This document shows positions 1-6,323 of a DNA stretch of 6,356 bases, piece after piece; the first letter of the stretch is position 1, and every line of letters begins with the position of its first letter. This DNA comes from an uncultured Porphyromonadaceae bacterium (GTDB lineage: Bacteria; Bacteroidota; Bacteroidia; Bacteroidales; Muribaculaceae), in contig UROS01000138.1 of assembly GCA_900549445.1 (NCBI GenBank), positions 1 to 6,356 of the forward strand. Reading direction: 5' to 3'. The notes below the pieces were generated by a model. The model made no database searches. It saw only the letters and a program-made list of their open reading frames with translations, and was not told the origin of the DNA. Both the position numbers and the translations under genes were made by a program.

Positions 1-1
1 G

Positions 2-1381
2 GAAGCCGCATCGATGGCTCTCCGTCCGTTCCGTGCCCCTGTCCCTGAGCAGACTGCCACCTCCGACAATTTCGGCTATCTCGACAGCCCGAAAGGTGAA
101 ATCTGGTTCTATACCCTTGATCTCGTAACGACAGAAGTAAAGCATGAAGCTTACACTGAGTCTTTTGTCTCAGGATTCAAAGTTACTGTTTTCGACGGCA
201 GTTTCAATGAAATCGGAAAAATCGAGGATACTGTCGAACTTCAGGAAGGAGATACCAAAGTGGCTCAGATCGGCGTCGGTGCCCAGGTTACTCAGAAGTT
301 CTTCAATTACGACACTTCTTATGAGATCATGATTGATATCTCATGCAACACCAAAGAATATGTCAACCGCGACTACACCCTCGTGTATTCTCTCGGCAAG
401 GAAGAGCCGATCATGACCATCCCCGGTTACTACGTGTCGGCAATCAACACCGCCACCGACAGTTTCAGCGAGAAATTCTGGATTACCTTCATCACTGAAG
501 AGGATACTGAGACTCCGGCTGTAGGCGACAATGTCAACACCATGGACTACGTCCTCAAGACCTACAAGAGCGCAGGTTACAGCGGCATGGGCGACCCCGT
601 GCTTGTGACCCGTGTGCCGGGCATTACCCGCGCGGGAGAGAACGACGCCATTTTCCTCGCCGCTCAGTGCGACGGACAGCCCTGGTTTGCCGTGGCTCAT
701 CTCAAATATTGCTTCTACGAAGATATGTTTGATTATGAGAACAATAATCCGACTGCCGACAATTCGCTCATAGTCGACCTCTATACAACGGAGTCGAAAT
801 TCAGCAGCAACATCAACCATTACAGCCAGAGCGCCATCCCCACCGGCGCTACTGCCGATAATCTGACGTTCAAATATCTCGGCGGCTTCTCCTACAACGA
901 CGATCTTTCGTTTGGACGCTATACTCTCGACGGTTCTCCCTCTCTCATCGTGACAACCGCAAACACCGTAAACGCCGACAGCTATACTTACGATTTCGAT
1001 GTCTATACTCCCGCGGCAAAAGGAACTGAGACAGAAGGCGCTGCAGAGAAGAAACTGAACCTTGCAACCGGTATCTCGATGTGCGTTTTCCTGGCCGACG
1101 TGCCCGGCAGCGCTCCTCAGATGATGACAGTGAAGGAAGGTGATACGGATCTCTCTTTCGATTTTGTCAACCTACTCAACGGCGAGACCGAAAATTCAAT
1201 CCCCTCTTCGCTCGGCGGCAACTACAATATGACCACCTCGGTTGAGCGCGTTCCCGTAGCCGGCGGAGGGTATCTCTACGCAGTGGCCCAGCTCCGCGGC
1301 GGATCCAACGACAACGGCGAGATGGTGACGGCAGTTGTCTACCTTAAGCCCGACGGCTCTATCGACCACACGACCTCCTGA
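2..1381 (+). CDS. N-terminal part of a large secreted/surface beta-helix protein (5'-truncated, frameshifted at its end)
   Basis: The frame is open to the window edge: four codons (E-A-A-S) precede the first ATG at 14, that ATG has no convincing ribosome binding site, and no signal peptide follows it. The true start and signal peptide therefore probably lie upstream. The visible 459 codons are rich in beta-prone, acidic and aromatic residues (for example TVFDGSFNEIGKIEDTVEL near residues 58-76 from that ATG), with no transmembrane segment. I recognise no catalytic domain. The frame stops at TGA 1379-1381, but the sense continues in the next frame: adding one base after about 1371 turns the last residues into D-H-T-D-L-L-N-L-G-E-Y-V-D-Y, which runs straight into the downstream ORF. 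I therefore infer this is the front of the same gene as 1396-3489 (about 1160 codons joined). Function is unknown; extracellular location is inferred from the C-terminal half. Confidence 0.75.
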   Translation, partial: EAASMALRPFRAPVPEQTATSDNFGYLDSPKGEIWFYTLDLVTTEVKHEAYTESFVSGFKVTVFDGSFNEIGKIEDTVELQEGDTKVAQIGVGAQVTQKFFNYDTSYEIMIDISCNTKEYVNRDYTLVYSLGKEEPIMTIPGYYVSAINTATDSFSEKFWITFITEEDTETPAVGDNVNTMDYVLKTYKSAGYSGMGDPVLVTRVPGITRAGENDAIFLAAQCDGQPWFAVAHLKYCFYEDMFDYENNNPTADNSLIVDLYTTESKFSSNINHYSQSAIPTGATADNLTFKYLGGFSYNDDLSFGRYTLDGSPSLIVTTANTVNADSYTYDFDVYTPAAKGTETEGAAEKKLNLATGISMCVFLADVPGSAPQMMTVKEGDTDLSFDFVNLLNGETENSIPSSLGGNYNMTTSVERVPVAGGGYLYAVAQLRGGSNDNGEMVTAVVYLKPDGSIDHTTS

Positions 1382-1395
1382 ACCTCGGCGAATAC

Positions 1396-3489
1396 GTGGA
1401 CTATGCTCAGATCTACATCGGCAGCAACGCCCTCGACCCCTTCCTGTTCAATCTCGACGCCAACCGCGAGTATATGACTCTCGTAAAACGCAAGGATTCA
1501 CCCGATTCCGACTCAAACCACGAGGAACTGGTCGTTATCCCTGCCGGCAATGACTTCAGACCTCTGCTGCAGCTCGGCCCCGATGACGAACTTGGCCGCC
1601 TCACCAACATCGCACTCGTGAATCTCGAGTCAGACAATCCTCTCCTCAACGTTATCTACTGCAACAATGACTGGAAGTACACCTGCCGCAGCTATACTGT
1701 TCCTCTCGAACTCTTCGCCGAGGGCGACGGCTCGATTGAGAATCCCTATAAGATCACTACCGCAGGCGGTCTGCGCCAGCTTGCAACACACTCGTCGGCC
1801 CACTTCGTGATTGCCAACGACATCGACGCCACCGGCTTCACCCTCGAGGCAAACAGTGCCTTCAACTTCACCGGCTCGCTCGACGGCGGCAACCACCTCA
1901 TTTCGAACCTTACCGTGAAGGGACGTTCCATTTTCCCGACTCTTACCGGCGATGAGGTCGCTGCTCCCGAGGACGGCGATCCCGACGACGTTGACAACGA
2001 CACCGAAAAGACCCGCGGCGTGGTTCAGAACATCCGCTTCGTCAACCCCGTGTTCGAGGCAACCGCCGATGAGCAGGGACTCGTAGCCGGCAACGCACAG
2101 TTCGCCACCATAAGAAACATCCACGTCTACGGTGGCAAGTACAACTCTGAAGCCGATATTGCAGGAATTGTGGGTCAGGCTTCGCTCTACACCGTAATCG
2201 AAGAATGTTCCGTCAACGCCGCCATCACCTCTGCCGAAGGCGCCGTGGGCGGCATCGTGGGCAACACCCGCACCTCTGCGTCGGTAAGCGCCTGCGCCTT
2301 CAGCGGCACCATCACCTCCGGCGGCAGCAATGTAGGCGGTATCGCCGGTTCTGTCAACGGCAACGCTGGCGCTGTATCCAACTGCCACGTCAACGCCGAC
2401 ATCAAGGGCGCATCGACCGTAGGCGGCATCGTCGGTTCCTCCGACCGCGCCGTAGTCTGCAACAACCACATTGAAGGCACAATCGAGGCTACCGTAGGCT
2501 CACGCTGGGGCGGCGGTCCGAAGGCCGGAGGCGTAATCGGCGAACTTGCACCCGATTACATGTCGATGGCCGACGAATCCGCACAGGTGAAACCCGTTGT
2601 ATACGGCAACTACGTCAACGTTGCGTCCATCACCTTCTCCGGCGAGAAGGGCGAGGAAGAATTTGCCGGTCAGAACGACACCATGCACCGCATCGTGGGC
2701 ATGACCATTGTAAACAATGAACCCGAACCCATCGGCTACGATGAGGACAACGACTGGGCTCCCATCTACGGCGATCCCTACACCGCCGACAAGGGTCTCG
2801 CAAACAACTATGCCAGCCCGGCGCTTGCAATCGTCAACGCCACCATAGCCGACGACGCCGCTTCGACCGAAGGCAAGACTCTCGGCGAGGATGAGGCAGG
2901 CATGGATTTCTTCATGGAAACCCTCTCATGGGGCTACGGCTACTCCGCCGACGAACCCTGGTCGTATACCGGCAATCCCTCCGCTCCCTCGCTCTACTTC
3001 GAGAGCAAGCTGCTGCTCGCAACTCCCGCAGAGGTTGAGGTAGGCGTCGACGAAACCGCTTCCATCGTCCTTTCGGTGGCCGGCGGCGAGATTTCCGATG
3101 AAGACGTTGAAGGATTCTCCTTCGACTGCACCGACGAAAGCGTGGTTGAAATGACCGACATGGCCATGGAAAACGGCACAATCGTGATAACCGTGAAGGG
3201 CCTCAAGGCCGGAACAGCACGTATCAATTTCAGCCTCGGCAACTCCACCGCATCAGTCACCGTGACTGTTTCCGAGAAGAGCGCCATCGACAATATTTCG
3301 GGCGATAATGCCGCTGAAATCACTGTCAGCGGCCGCGAAATCGTTTCGGAAGGCAACATGATTGAGGTCTACAACGTTTCCGGTATCCTCGTGGCATCCG
3401 GCCGCAACAATGTAAGCCTCGATGCTGTGGCTCAGGGCGTTTACGTGGTTCGCGCAGGTTCCGCTGTCAAGAAGATAGCCATCCGCTGA
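1396..3489 (+). CDS. C-terminal part of secreted GLUG-repeat beta-helix protein with Ig-like and type IX-like sorting domains
   Basis: The 697 codons are numbered from GTG 1396, which is probably only the first start-like codon after the frameshift. The frame is open from 1348 and there is no RBS. Residues 1-108 continue the beta-rich N-terminal region. Residues 110-120 (GDGSIENPYKI), followed by an N-D-I-D strand and F-T-G-S-L-D-G-G-N-H, are the typical entry to a GLUG/right-handed beta-helix fold. Six (V/A)GGI(V/A)G-type units follow at about residues 227, 255, 284, 313, 342 and 377. A Trp/Tyr-rich segment (about 515-535) closes the helix. Residues about 539-627 resemble a bacterial Ig-like (BIG2-type) domain with GLKAGTARI. 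Residues about 636-697 (VYNVSGILV, then GVYVVR, then KKIAIR) match a type IX secretion type A sorting domain. Known families with this layout are exported adhesin-like or glycan-binding surface proteins; the ligand here is unknown. The gene ends 28 nt before a strong terminator. Confidence 0.85.
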   Translation: MDYAQIYIGSNALDPFLFNLDANREYMTLVKRKDSPDSDSNHEELVVIPAGNDFRPLLQLGPDDELGRLTNIALVNLESDNPLLNVIYCNNDWKYTCRSYTVPLELFAEGDGSIENPYKITTAGGLRQLATHSSAHFVIANDIDATGFTLEANSAFNFTGSLDGGNHLISNLTVKGRSIFPTLTGDEVAAPEDGDPDDVDNDTEKTRGVVQNIRFVNPVFEATADEQGLVAGNAQFATIRNIHVYGGKYNSEADIAGIVGQASLYTVIEECSVNAAITSAEGAVGGIVGNTRTSASVSACAFSGTITSGGSNVGGIAGSVNGNAGAVSNCHVNADIKGASTVGGIVGSSDRAVVCNNHIEGTIEATVGSRWGGGPKAGGVIGELAPDYMSMADESAQVKPVVYGNYVNVASITFSGEKGEEEFAGQNDTMHRIVGMTIVNNEPEPIGYDEDNDWAPIYGDPYTADKGLANNYASPALAIVNATIADDAASTEGKTLGEDEAGMDFFMETLSWGYGYSADEPWSYTGNPSAPSLYFESKLLLATPAEVEVGVDETASIVLSVAGGEISDEDVEGFSFDCTDESVVEMTDMAMENGTIVITVKGLKAGTARINFSLGNSTASVTVTVSEKSAIDNISGDNAAEITVSGREIVSEGNMIEVYNVSGILVASGRNNVSLDAVAQGVYVVRAGSAVKKIAIR
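2074..2541 (+). repeat. GLUG-type protein repeats, six units, 29-residue period
   Basis: This is a protein-level repeat inside the surface protein. The core motifs start at 2074 (QGLVAG), 2158 (IAGIVG), 2245 (VGGIVG), 2332 (VGGIAG), 2419 (VGGIVG) and 2524 (AGGVIG). The spacings are 84, 87, 87, 87 and 105 nt, so the three central spacings are exactly 29 codons. Each central core is followed 12-16 residues later by a Cys-containing strand such as EECSVNAAI, SACAFSGTI or SNCHVNADI. The register suggests stacked beta-helix coils with a Cys ladder. At DNA level the units have diverged, so this is not a recent tandem duplication. Confidence 0.8.
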
Positions 3490-3516
3490 CCTGACTGACA
3501 ATCCTCTGAACTGAAA

Positions 3517-3560
3517 GAGCGGCGGCTCCCGGCATTCCGGAAGCCGCCGCTCAATATTTT
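3517..3560 (+). terminator. Intrinsic terminator of the surface-protein gene
   Basis: A perfect 11-bp GC-rich stem pairs 3517-3527 (GAGCGGCGGCT) with 3542-3552 (AGCCGCCGCTC). Inside it, after one C/A mismatch, CCGG 3529-3532 can pair with CCGG 3537-3540 around a CATT tetraloop. The stem is followed by AATATTTT at 3553-3560. It lies 28 nt after the stop codon at 3489. Confidence 0.88.
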
Positions 3561-3588
3561 GCAGAATGAAAAAAAATTGCTACATTTG
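3558..3588 (+). promoter_or_regulatory. Bacteroidota-type housekeeping promoter for rplY
   Basis: The -33 element TTTG is at 3558-3561 and the -7 element TACATTTG (consensus TAnnTTTG) is at 3581-3588, with a 19-nt spacer, which is the canonical Bacteroidota sigma-ABfr arrangement. Transcription would start near 3592-3596, giving rplY a leader of about 90 nt. The -33 box sits in the T-tract of the preceding terminator. Confidence 0.8.
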
Positions 3589-3604
3589 CACTCGCTTTTT
3601 AGCA

Positions 3605-3651
3605 TCCCCGTGTGATGGGAAATTAAGGAGCAATTATTTACAACTTAATTT
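3605..3651 (+). promoter_or_regulatory. Possible structured 5' leader of rplY
   Basis: AAATTAAG at 3620-3627 is the perfect inverse complement of CTTAATTT at 3644-3651, giving an 8-bp stem with a 16-nt loop; one G-U pair (3619/3652) can extend it. Part of a purine-rich AAGGAG (3625-3630) lies in the left arm. A smaller alternative hairpin, TCCC 3605-3608 with GGGA 3617-3620, overlaps it by one base. The stem is AT-rich, so it may be weak. The region has no convincing ORF. I do not recognise a known ribosomal-protein leader family; a regulatory role is inference only. Confidence 0.3.
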
Positions 3652-3684
3652 TGAGTAACACAACCATTTAACCCAATTCAAGAA

Positions 3685-4335
3685 ATGAAGACATTTCAAC
3701 TCAAGGCAGAAGCCCGCACCGACCTGGGCAAGAAAGCTGTGAAAGCCCTCCGTGGCGAAAAGAAGATTCCCGTTGTGCTCAACGGTGGCGAAGTTTTCGA
3801 ACTCCCCTACAAAGGCACTCTCAAAGCCGGCGAGAAAATCGTTGAAATCGGCAACGGTAAAGGCCTTATCACAACCGACCTCGCTGTAAACCAGGAAGAT
3901 GTGCGCAAGCTCGTCTATACTCCCGATATTTTCGCTATCGAGCTTGAGGTGAACGGCGAAAAGCGCATGGCTGTCCTCAAGGACATCCAGTTCCACCCCG
4001 TTAAGGATACCATCCTCCACATCGACCTCCTCGAAGTAAACGACAAGAAGCCCGTAACCATCGAAGTCCCCGTGAAGATCGAAGGCCACGCCGAAGGTGT
4101 GAAAGCCGGTGGCAAGCTCTCCCTCTCCATGAAGAAGCTCCGCGTGAAAGCAATCTACACCGAGATTCCCGAGCGCGTTGTGATCAACGTCGACACCCTC
4201 GGCCTCGGCCAGTCGCTCCAGGTTGGCCAGCTCCACTTCGACGGTCTTGAACTGATGAACGCTAAAAACGCCGTTGTCTGCGCCGTACAGCTCACCCGTG
4301 CCGCACGTGGTGCCGCTGCTACCGCCGCCAAGTAA
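3685..4335 (+). CDS. rplY: 50S ribosomal protein bL25 (Ctc/TL5 long form)
   Basis: This 216-residue protein binds 5S rRNA in the large ribosomal subunit. Residues 1 to about 95 are the bL25 beta-barrel, with the family's N-terminal pattern (KAEARTDLGKKAVKALR, then IPVVLNGG). Residues 102-118 (QFHPVKDTILHIDLLEV) are the hallmark linker into the C-terminal TL5/Ctc beta domain (about 119-195). The Ala-rich tail AARGAAATAAK ends the protein. The length matches the long two-domain Ctc form rather than the roughly 94-residue E. coli form. The ATG at 3685 gives the exact expected N-terminus and is preceded by A-rich sequence without a Shine-Dalgarno motif, as is usual in Bacteroidota. It has its own promoter and terminator, so it is probably expressed mainly as a single-gene unit next to the pth cluster. 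Confidence 0.97.
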   Translation: MKTFQLKAEARTDLGKKAVKALRGEKKIPVVLNGGEVFELPYKGTLKAGEKIVEIGNGKGLITTDLAVNQEDVRKLVYTPDIFAIELEVNGEKRMAVLKDIQFHPVKDTILHIDLLEVNDKKPVTIEVPVKIEGHAEGVKAGGKLSLSMKKLRVKAIYTEIPERVVINVDTLGLGQSLQVGQLHFDGLELMNAKNAVVCAVQLTRAARGAAATAAK

Positions 4336-4353
4336 CAACGCTCCGACAATATC

Positions 4354-4398
4354 CGGTTGCCACGGTCACGGCTTTGACCGTGGCAACCGTTTTATTTA
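4354..4398 (+). terminator. Strong intrinsic terminator between rplY and pth
   Basis: A perfect 15-bp stem pairs 4354-4368 (CGGTTGCCACGGTCA) with 4375-4389 (TGACCGTGGCAACCG) across a 6-nt loop, and is followed by TTTTATTTA at 4390-4398. It starts 18 nt after the rplY stop. The right arm ends only 15 nt before the pth ATG, so on any read-through transcript this hairpin would sit directly upstream of the pth initiation site. Confidence 0.92.
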
Positions 4399-4404
4399 TA
4401 TGAT

Positions 4405-4968
4405 ATGAAATATCTGATCGTAGGACTGGGAAATATCGGCTCCGAATATGCCGGCACACGCCACAACATCGGCTTCATGACCGCCGACGCTCTCGTCGAA
4501 GCGGCTTCCGCCTCGTTCGCGACCGACCGCTACGGCGACATTGCCCGCTTCCGCCTTAAAAACGCGCAACTCGTGGTGCTCAAACCGTCCACTTACATGA
4601 ATCTTTCCGGCAACGCCGTGCGCTACTGGAAGGAGAAGGAGGGGATAGAACTGGAAAATATCCTCGTGATTGTCGACGACATCGCGCTTCCGTTCGGCGC
4701 CATCCGTATGAAACCATCCGGATGCGACGCCGGCCACAACGGTCTCAAAAACATTGCTCAGATGCTCGGAACCAGCGCTTATCCACGCCTGCGCTTCGGC
4801 ATAGGCAACGATTTCCCCCGTGGCTGCCAGATTGACTATGTGCTCGGCCATTTCACCCCGGAGCAGCAGAAAGAACTGCCTGCGCGCATCGACGTAGCCG
4901 TCGAGGCTGTCCGCGCTTTCTGTCTCGCCGGAATTCAGAACGCAATGTGTACCTATAATAACAAGTAG
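4405..4968 (+). CDS. pth: Peptidyl-tRNA hydrolase
   Basis: This 187-residue cytoplasmic enzyme hydrolyses the ester bond of peptidyl-tRNA released from stalled ribosomes, recycling tRNA. The family signatures are all present: LIVGLGNIGSEYAGTRHNIGF at residues 4-24 with N10 and the catalytic H20; KPSTYMNLSGNAV at 60-72 with N66; VDDIALPFG at 90-98 with D92; and GHNGLKNI at 110-117 with N112. These correspond to E. coli N10, H20, N68, D93 and N114. The length is close to the roughly 194 residues of the E. coli enzyme, so it appears intact and active. The ATG at 4405 puts the first beta-strand at the usual place. A strong terminator lies just upstream and I see no clear TAnnTTTG promoter of its own, so its transcription depends on read-through from rplY or on an unrecognised promoter. 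The S4 gene follows after 5 nt. Confidence 0.97.
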   Translation: MKYLIVGLGNIGSEYAGTRHNIGFMTADALVEAASASFATDRYGDIARFRLKNAQLVVLKPSTYMNLSGNAVRYWKEKEGIELENILVIVDDIALPFGAIRMKPSGCDAGHNGLKNIAQMLGTSAYPRLRFGIGNDFPRGCQIDYVLGHFTPEQQKELPARIDVAVEAVRAFCLAGIQNAMCTYNNK

Positions 4969-4973
4969 AGGAC

Positions 4974-5411
4974 ATGAAACCGGAAGTCCGCATAGACAAA
5001 TGGCTATGGGCCATGCGCATATTCAAGACGCGCACCGTGGCCACCGAGGCCTGCAAGCTCAGACGGGTGAGCGTGGGCGGCCAGACGGCAAAGCCTTCGC
5101 GAATGATTAAGGTGGGTGACGTGGTGTGCGTGCGCAAGCCGCCTGTCACTTATTCTTTCAAAGTGCTCGGTCTGACCGAGAACCGCCTCGGCGCGAAACT
5201 CGTGCCGGAGTATATGGAAAACGTTACCCCTCAGAGCGAACTCGACCTCCTCGAGGTGGTGAAAATCTCCGGATTCATCGACCGCCGCAAGGGTCTCGGC
5301 CGTCCCACCAAGAGGGAGGGACGCGAGCTCAAGGAATTTACCGAAGATCTGTCGGACGGCTGGGATTTCGACGATCTTGATTTCGACGACGAGGAGGAGT
5401 CTGGGGAATGA
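4974..5411 (+). CDS. S4-domain RNA-binding protein, Hsp15 (HslR)-like
   Basis: This 145-residue protein opens with an S4 RNA-binding domain (about residues 4-66): R-I-D-K-W-L-W at 6-12, then KTRTVATEACKLRRVSVGG and a KVGDVV turn, as in Hsp15. Hsp15 binds 50S subunits that still carry a nascent chain and tRNA after abortive translation, and helps them recycle. A basic segment (about 100-118, RRKGLGRPTKREGRELKEF) is followed by a very acidic tail (about 127-145, WDFDDLDFDDEEESGE). The length is close to E. coli Hsp15 (about 133). The ATG at 4974 lies 5 nt after pth, with AGAGGA just upstream, one of the few Shine-Dalgarno-like sites here. Its place beside pth fits a shared role in rescuing stalled translation. 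The stop overlaps the next start (ATGA). Function is assigned by family; the symbol is withheld because the Bacteroidota homologue is usually only called an S4-domain protein. Confidence 0.88.
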   Translation: MKPEVRIDKWLWAMRIFKTRTVATEACKLRRVSVGGQTAKPSRMIKVGDVVCVRKPPVTYSFKVLGLTENRLGAKLVPEYMENVTPQSELDLLEVVKISGFIDRRKGLGRPTKREGRELKEFTEDLSDGWDFDDLDFDDEEESGE

Positions 5412-6247
5412 TGCTCATAGCAGACTGCGGAGGCACCAAGTGCGACTGGATTCTCGTCTCCGGAGGTGAAGTCAGGGAGGTGCGCCGGTTGCCCGGAGTG
5501 AACATGGCCACTGCAGCCGACGGCAGTTTCGCCGCCATGCTCCGCGGCCTGGATTTCGGCGGCGATGTCCGCGAAATCCACTTTTATGGCGCGGGATGCC
5601 TCGGAGCCGCAGCCGAAACGGCCGAAAGACTTCTCAGAGAGCGCTTCCCGGAGGCTCTTACCGCAGAGGCGGCTTCCGATATGCTCGGCGCTGCCCGCGC
5701 TCTGTGCGGCAGGGAGGCAGGAATAGCCTGTATACTCGGAACCGGTTCGAATTCGTGCCTTTACGACGGTTCGGAGATAACCGACAACGTGCCGCCCCTC
5801 GGCTACGTGCTCGGCGACGAAGGGAGCGGCGCCGTGCTCGGGCGTAATCTCATCAATCTTATTTTCAAACGCCGGGCGTCGGCGGAACTGACCGCTGCGT
5901 TTTCCGACAGATTCGGACTTTCCGCGGCCGACGTCATCGGGCGCGTTTACCGCTCTGAGCGTCCCCAGGGTTTCCTTGCCGGTTTCGCACCGTTTATTTA
6001 CGAAAACCTCGGTTTTCCTGAAGTGCGGGAGATGGTGGTTGGATCCATGGCGGAATTCTTCCGGCGCAACGTCTGCGCCTATCGCCTCCACGACAGTCTG
6101 CCGGCGAATTTCATCGGTTCGGTTGCCGCCAATTTCGCCTCCGAGCTCGCCGAGGCCGCGCGCCTGACCGGCTGCTCTGTAGGCCGGATCGAAGCCTCGC
6201 CCGTTGAGGGACTTGTGGCATATCACTCGCAGCAGTCGCAGTCGTAG
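5408..6247 (+). CDS. BadF/BadG/BcrA/BcrD-type ATPase, probable amino-sugar (GlcNAc-like) kinase
   Basis: This 279-residue protein of the ASKHA (actin/hexokinase) fold has the phosphate-1 loop ADCGGTKCDW at 5-14 (D6), a likely catalytic Asp in SDMLGAARAL (D91), phosphate-2 GTGSNS at 111-116, LGDEGSG at 135-141, and a C-terminal GSVAANF segment near 236 that fits the adenosine motif. Members of this family without the iron-sulfur reductase partner are mostly N-acetylglucosamine or related sugar kinases acting in the cytoplasm; length (about 280) and motifs agree. The exact substrate cannot be read from the sequence, and no transporter or amino-sugar gene is in view. The start is ATG 5408, overlapping the S4-gene stop as ATGA; ATG 5411 (a TGATG overlap) is equally possible. 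Either implies translational coupling. The C-terminus GLVAYHSQQSQS has a Gln/Ser tail beyond the usual YH end and overlaps a possible convergent frame. Confidence 0.88.
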   Translation: MMLIADCGGTKCDWILVSGGEVREVRRLPGVNMATAADGSFAAMLRGLDFGGDVREIHFYGAGCLGAAAETAERLLRERFPEALTAEAASDMLGAARALCGREAGIACILGTGSNSCLYDGSEITDNVPPLGYVLGDEGSGAVLGRNLINLIFKRRASAELTAAFSDRFGLSAADVIGRVYRSERPQGFLAGFAPFIYENLGFPEVREMVVGSMAEFFRRNVCAYRLHDSLPANFIGSVAANFASELAEAARLTGCSVGRIEASPVEGLVAYHSQQSQS

Positions 6248-6323
6248 TGAACCTGATGGTGGGCCGAGTGGCACTCCTCGAGCGTACGGTCTATTATCAG
6301 ATGGCGGTTTGCCATTCCGGCTA
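6223..6323 (-). CDS. Possible C-terminus of a convergent gene (partial, doubtful)
   Basis: On the minus strand a frame is open from the last genomic base (6323) to a TGA at 6225-6223. It encodes about 33 residues, with an internal Met at 6315-6313 and the end CHSAHHQVHYDCDCCE, unusually rich in Cys and His and suggestive of metal binding. It overlaps the last 25 bases of the kinase gene. The same stretch is also open on the plus strand from ATG 6256, so open frame alone proves little. GC at third positions is high in both readings and does not decide. No product is recognised, and the upstream part is cut off by adapter sequence. Confidence 0.2.

Noticed and set aside
1366..1381. Programmed -1 ribosomal frameshifting in the surface-protein gene
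   Set aside because: The bases around the break (CACACGACCTCCTGA) contain no slippery heptamer, and I see no evident downstream pseudoknot; mutation or sequence error is simpler.
1630..2469. 279-codon minus-strand ORF within the beta-helix gene
   Set aside because: Shadow frame: rich in Gly/Ala/Val/Asp as expected from the reverse of a GC-rich repeat region, while the + strand has clear GLUG motifs.
3615..3626. Three-codon upstream ORF (ATG-GGA-AAT-TAA) in the rplY leader
   Set aside because: Too short to carry evidence and lacks an initiation context; probably chance.
3634..4338. 234-codon minus-strand ORF opposite rplY
   Set aside because: Almost exactly mirrors rplY, whose bL25 identity is unambiguous; its start would lie just past the rplY stop and it has no domain.
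1..6323. Mobile element, CRISPR array, tRNA/rRNA or new multi-gene system
   Set aside because: No transposase or integrase motifs, no spaced direct DNA repeats, no tRNA-like cloverleaf or rRNA sequence were seen; the five identified gene segments and their signals account for nearly all of the genomic sequence.
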